Origin: Coptis chinensis
Lineage: Eukaryota > Streptophyta > Magnoliopsida > Ranunculales > Ranunculaceae
DNA length: 64,000 bases
Reading direction: 5' to 3'
Assembly (NCBI GenBank): GCA_015680905.1
Contig: CM027384.1
Span: forward strand, 80,633,501-80,697,500
Positions 60,501-64,000 of the stretch are shown in pieces. Made by a program: the position numbers and the translations under genes. A model generated the notes under the pieces. The model was not told the DNA's origin. It did not search any database and saw only the letters and a list, made by a program, of their open reading frames with translations. The first letter of the stretch is position 1. Each line of letters opens with the position of its first letter.

Positions 60501-62988
60501 CTCGCTGATTTAGTGGCCTATTTTGAGAACTTGGATAGTTGAGCACTAACTAAGTACATTCATTAGTTTTATTTATTTATTTAATTTTTTTTCCGTTTCT
60601 TTTTTGACTTCACAAATAGAATATCAGTATTTAACTCACATAGTAGATAAGCAGGGTACTCGAGTCACAGCTACAAGCTACCTCAAATTTCAGTGGCTAA
60701 TTAGGTTTTCTGGTTTTTAGTTTGATTATTTAACATATTTTTTGGGTGGTTTCTGGCAGTTCTTCTACTTCGACTCAATCGAGTCCCTGCCTTCTGAGCC
60801 ACTGGATCCTAATGACGTCAAACCATTAAATACTCGGTACGATGCTCAGATATCAGTATTTGGATCCAAGCTTCAAAAGAAACTTGAGGAGGCCAAAGTA
60901 TTTATGGTAGGAGCTGGTGCACTTGGATGTGAGTTCTTGAAAAATCTAGCACTTATGGGAGTTTGTTGCAGTAGTGGAGGGAAACTAACTATTACGGATG
61001 ACGATGTCATTGAGAAGAGTAACCTCAGCAGGCAGTTCTTGTTCCGGGATTGGAACATTGGGCAAGCGAAATCTACTGTTGCTGCTGCTGCCGCTGCTTT
61101 AATTAACCCTCACCTTCACACTGAAGCGCTTCAAAACCGTGCGAGCCCTGAAACTGAAAATGTATTCAATGACGCATTTTGGGAGAATCTGGATATCGTT
61201 GTCAATGCCCTGGATAATGTTACCGCCAGGATATACATGGACCAGAGGTGCTTATATTTTCAGAAACCTCTTCTGGAGTCTGGAACTCTTGGTACCAAAT
61301 GTAACACACAGATGGTTATTCCTCACCTGACGGAGAATTATGGTGCTTCGAGAGACCCACCCGAAAAGCAGGCGCCTATGTGTACGGTTCACTCTTTCCC
61401 TCATAACATTGATCACTGCCTGACATGGGCTCGCTCTGAGTTTGAGGGCTTACTCGAGAAAACACCTGCTGAAGTGAATGCGTATCTGTCTAACACAAGT
61501 GAGTACACATCTTCCATGAAGAATGCTGGTGATGCTCAAGCCAGGGATAATTTAGAACGTGTTATTGAGTGCCTTGACAGGGAGAAATGTGAAACATTCC
61601 AGGACTGCATAACTTGGGCCCGTCTAAAGTAAGAAGTCTTAATTTTCTAAAATAGTATCCTTTTCAGAGATGTAAAATATGGTGTGTTGTATAATCTCTA
61701 TGATTGATAATGTGCTTCTAATGCTAACAGGTTTGAAGACTATTTTTCTAACCGTGTGAAGCAGTTGACTTTTACATTCCCGGAGGACTCTGCAACAAGT
61801 ACAGGAGCACTGTTCTGGTCAGCTCCTAAAAGGTTTCCTCGTCCGGTTGAGTTCAAGGCTGATGATTCTAGTCATCTTCAATTTCTCATGGCAGCATCAG
61901 TATTGCGAGCTGAGACATTTGGAATCTCAATTCCGGAGTGGGTGAAAAATCCCAATAAGTTGGCTGATGCAGTTAATAAAGTCCTAGTGCCTGATTTCGA
62001 ACCCAGAAAAGGAGTGAAGATAGTGACAGATGAGAAGGCTACAAGCCTTGCAACTGCATCAATAGATGATGCTGCGGTCATTGATGATTTGGTCGCGAGG
62101 CTGGAAGACTGCCTCGATAAGCTTCCTAAAGGATTCAAAATGAGCCCCATACAATTTGAGAAGGTTAGAGGAAAATCTTGTGGTCTTCTGTCTATTTTTT
62201 GCGCTACATGTCAGTTGCATCTGAGGTTTTGTTACTTTGTATATTCCCCTATTTTGAGTGGTGCGTAGTGAACTAGTGATGCATGGCAATGAAGACAAGA
62301 ATATCTTCTATATCTCATCAGCAAATATGTTGATGATTTTTTGGTGTAACCATTTCTTACTCTTTACTATTTTATCTTTCTGGATTTGCAGGATGACGAC
62401 ACGAACTATCATATGGACATGATAGCTGGGCTTGCCAACATGCGTGCAAGGAACTATAGCATACCTGAAGTTGACAAGCTAAAAGCCAAGTTCATTGCTG
62501 GAAGAATTATTCCTGCTATTGCAACCTCCACGGCTATGGCAACAGGCCTCGTCTGCCTTGAGCTATACAAGGTGGTAGACGGTGGACACAAGGTGGAAGA
62601 TTACCGTAACACTTTTGCCAACTTGGCACTCCCACTTTTCTCCATGGCTGAGCCAGTCCCTCCCAAGGTGTTGAAACACAGGGATATGTCATGGACAGTT
62701 TGGGATAGGTGGATTGTCAATGACAACCCAACCCTGAGGGGATTGCTACAGTGGCTCAAGGATAAGGGCCTGAATGCTTACAGCATTTCGTGCGGATCTG
62801 CCTTGCTCTTTAACAGTATGTTCCCCAGGCACAAGGATCGAATGGACAAGAAGGTGGCTGATCTGGCCAGGGAAGTAGCTAAAGTTGAGATACCTTCATA
62901 CCGGCGTCATGTGGATGTTGTGGTGGCATGCGAGGACGACGAAGACAATGATATTGATATCCCTCTAGTTTCAGTTTACTTTAGGTAA
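54569..62988 (+). CDS. UBA1: Ubiquitin-activating enzyme E1
   Basis: E1 uses ATP to adenylate ubiquitin, carries it as a thioester on Cys and passes it to E2 enzymes; it acts in cytosol and nucleus. Exons 54569-54929, 57392-57609, 59549-60343, 60760-61628, 61731-62163, 62392-62988; 3273 nt, 1090 residues, near the length of other plant E1s. The start MLPSKRAV is the first ATG after the leader intron. Residues up to about 85 are a variable Asn/Ser-rich tail. Then come the inactive adenylation half ([15 protein letters not shown]), the active adenylation half with [10 protein letters not shown] (about 507) and [20 protein letters not shown], the catalytic Cys in [14 protein letters not shown] (C666), and the C-terminal ubiquitin-fold domain ending [12 protein letters not shown]. 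All introns are GT-AG except that after exon 3 (CAG|GCGAGT, a GC-AG intron). Symbol given by family; plants often have two copies, UBA1 and UBA2. Confidence 0.96.
54930..57391 (+). other. E1 intron after coding exon 1
   Basis: 2.46 kb. At about 56455-56580 there is a cluster of atacgatac/gtatcgtat motifs in both orientations, and similar cgata-rich sequence at about 56990-57055, probably the two parts of an old DNA-transposon relic. A short (TA)n lies at about 56210-56223. Confidence 0.55.
58217..58549. mobile_element. hAT-like MITE, about 333 bp, in the E1 intron after coding exon 2
   Basis: The ends are gCAGTGTTTAAAAAAGTGCA and the complement TAAGGTTTTAAATAATGCAC; flanks ctcctag (58210-58216) and ctccaag (58550-58556) may be a 7-8-bp duplication. 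The subterminal parts (taagcctcagaggtgc / gaggtttatgcctcaagg) pair with each other. No coding capacity. Confidence 0.55.
60344..60759 (+). other. GC-AG intron of the E1 gene
   Basis: Protein continuity (...FHPLYQ|FFYFDS...) requires exon 3 to end at 60343, so the intron starts GCGAGT and ends GGCAG. No GT near this point would keep the frame. Confidence 0.85.
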
Positions 62989-63542
62989 GGTTTTGACCCA
63001 CTTCATGGAAGTCTGGGATTTTAGGGAGGGGTCAATTCCTTTATTATGCATTTGATTCTGGTTATTGATCCGTATCAGAGTACAGTCAGGATAATATCTT
63101 TAAAGTTAAAATTCTTACTTTAAATTGAAGGCAAGGATTATTGGCTCATATACAGGTTTAATATTTTCTTTTTCCTTGGCTGCTGTTTTTATCTTGTTAG
63201 AATAACCAATGTTACAGTTATGTCTCATTGTCAGGGCTGGTTAAGGTATCAGCCTTGAAAGGCAAAGCACCTTCTGTGGTTTGGCAAATGGGATTATTCT
63301 GAATTTCCAGATGGTTGAAAGTTGGAAGTATTGTGCTAGCTTCAACATCTTGACAAACTTTTGATCAATTGGAAGTTGGAACCATGCCATAAATGCTTAT
63401 AGTACCTTTAAGAATGGTTAATGCTTATAAAATGCTCTTTAGCTGAAGCTTAGACACTGGATGATGCAGACTAATGGAATACGATAGTTACACATGAACG
63501 TTTGGTGAGGTGAAGATAAATTTCCAATTCTGTACACCCTTG
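62989..63542. other. Convergent 3' ends of E1 and ankyrin genes
   Basis: 554 bp between the two stop codons, holding both 3' UTRs. No repeat or extra gene. Confidence 0.7.
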
Positions 63543-63998
63543 TTAAGATGAAGAACAGGATGGTAGAAGGGACGAGGATGCTCCCCTACTCGAGAGGAAG
63601 CGTGATATGTGATCATATCCCATGACGTTAGCCATGTAAAGAGGGGTTGCACCCATCTTGCTAATAACATTGACATTGGCTCCCTCGTTCACCAACAGTT
63701 CAACTGTATCCAAGTTGCCCCCCTCCACCGCTAAATGCAGTGCAGTGTGGCCTTCTTTGTCATGGCATTCCAAGTCCATTCCAGCTTCAGTTAGCAGTAA
63801 GACTGCGTCTTTGTATCCTTTGATGGCTGCTGCATGGAGTGCTGTCAATCCATACTGATCTCCGTGGTTCACATTTACTCCTTTTCTCAACAGCTTCTCT
63901 AGATTCTTTACGTCGCCCCTTCTTGCTGCTGTTAGTGCTAAATCTCCTTCTGGTATCTCGAGAACCTCTTTCTGCACCACCATGAATTCTTTTAGCAT
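63543..63998 (-). CDS. Ankyrin-repeat protein, C-terminal part (truncated by window edge)
   Basis: The frame is open to the right edge, so the Met at 63998 is probably internal. About four ankyrin repeats: DLALTAARRGDVKNLEKLL (residues 19-37), GLTALHAAAIKGYKDAVLLL, GHTALHLAVEGGNLDTVELL and GATPLYMANVMGYDHISRFL, followed by a short Ser-rich tail ending at the stop. The T-A-L-H and N-V-N-type signatures are well kept. Ankyrin repeats bind partner proteins; the N-terminal part that would tell the function is outside. The end is convergent with the E1 gene. Confidence 0.85.
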   Translation of the reverse strand: MLKEFMVVQKEVLEIPEGDLALTAARRGDVKNLEKLLRKGVNVNHGDQYGLTALHAAAIKGYKDAVLLLTEAGMDLECHDKEGHTALHLAVEGGNLDTVELLVNEGANVNVISKMGATPLYMANVMGYDHISRFLSSRGASSSLLPSCSSS

Positions 63999-64000
63999 AG

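Noticed and set aside
1-64000. CRISPR arrays, operons, bacterial genes or organellar DNA
   Set aside because: None seen; tandem repeats here lack CRISPR spacing, and all genes are nuclear plant type.

Overview
This is nuclear DNA of a flowering plant, most likely a eudicot. The evidence is AT-rich, intron-rich genes with plant-type orthologues, plus L1 LINEs, Ty3/gypsy, hAT, Helitron, TRIM and MITE elements. The species cannot be named from the sequence. Three genes are well supported. A Rab3GAP catalytic-subunit homologue lies on the minus strand (22 coding exons, 42531 down to 16701). A ubiquitin-activating enzyme E1 gene lies on the plus strand (6 coding exons, 54569 to 62988). The 3' part of an ankyrin-repeat gene lies on the minus strand and runs off the right edge.

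Layout. 1-5.1 kb is a decayed Ty3/gypsy element on the minus strand: RNase H/RT, protease, gag, primer-binding site and a repeat-filled LTR. 5.7-8.5 kb holds three related short non-autonomous Helitrons, one on plus and two on minus joined head to tail; the longest has amplified its own inner part. 9.2-11.8 kb is bounded by a PIF/Harbinger-like inverted repeat with TTA target duplication, and has a tandemly built MITE inside. 12.0-16.5 kb is a broken L1-type LINE lying just downstream of the Rab3GAP stop codon.

16.7-42.5 kb is the Rab3GAP gene. Its coding sequence is about 2.8 kb but it spans about 25.8 kb, because the introns are filled with elements: a 5'-truncated LINE with a 10-bp target duplication, a 351-bp TRIM, and a complete 3.6-kb hAT transposon. 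The hAT encodes what looks like an intact 719-residue transposase, antisense to the host gene.

42.5-53.6 kb is intergenic. At 43.2-45.6 kb, pieces of three unrelated genes (Mg-chelatase subunit I, actin and organellar RNase P PRORP) lie in a row on the same strand with intron remnants. This composite of captured gene fragments is the most unusual item in the window. A short receptor-like-protein LRR fragment lies at about 51.8 kb.

53.7-63.0 kb is the E1 gene, with TATA box, CT-rich leader, short upstream ORF, leader intron and one GC-AG intron. It converges on the ankyrin gene. The three host genes act separately: Rab GTPase control of membrane traffic, ubiquitin activation, and an unknown ankyrin function. 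No operon-like relation is implied.
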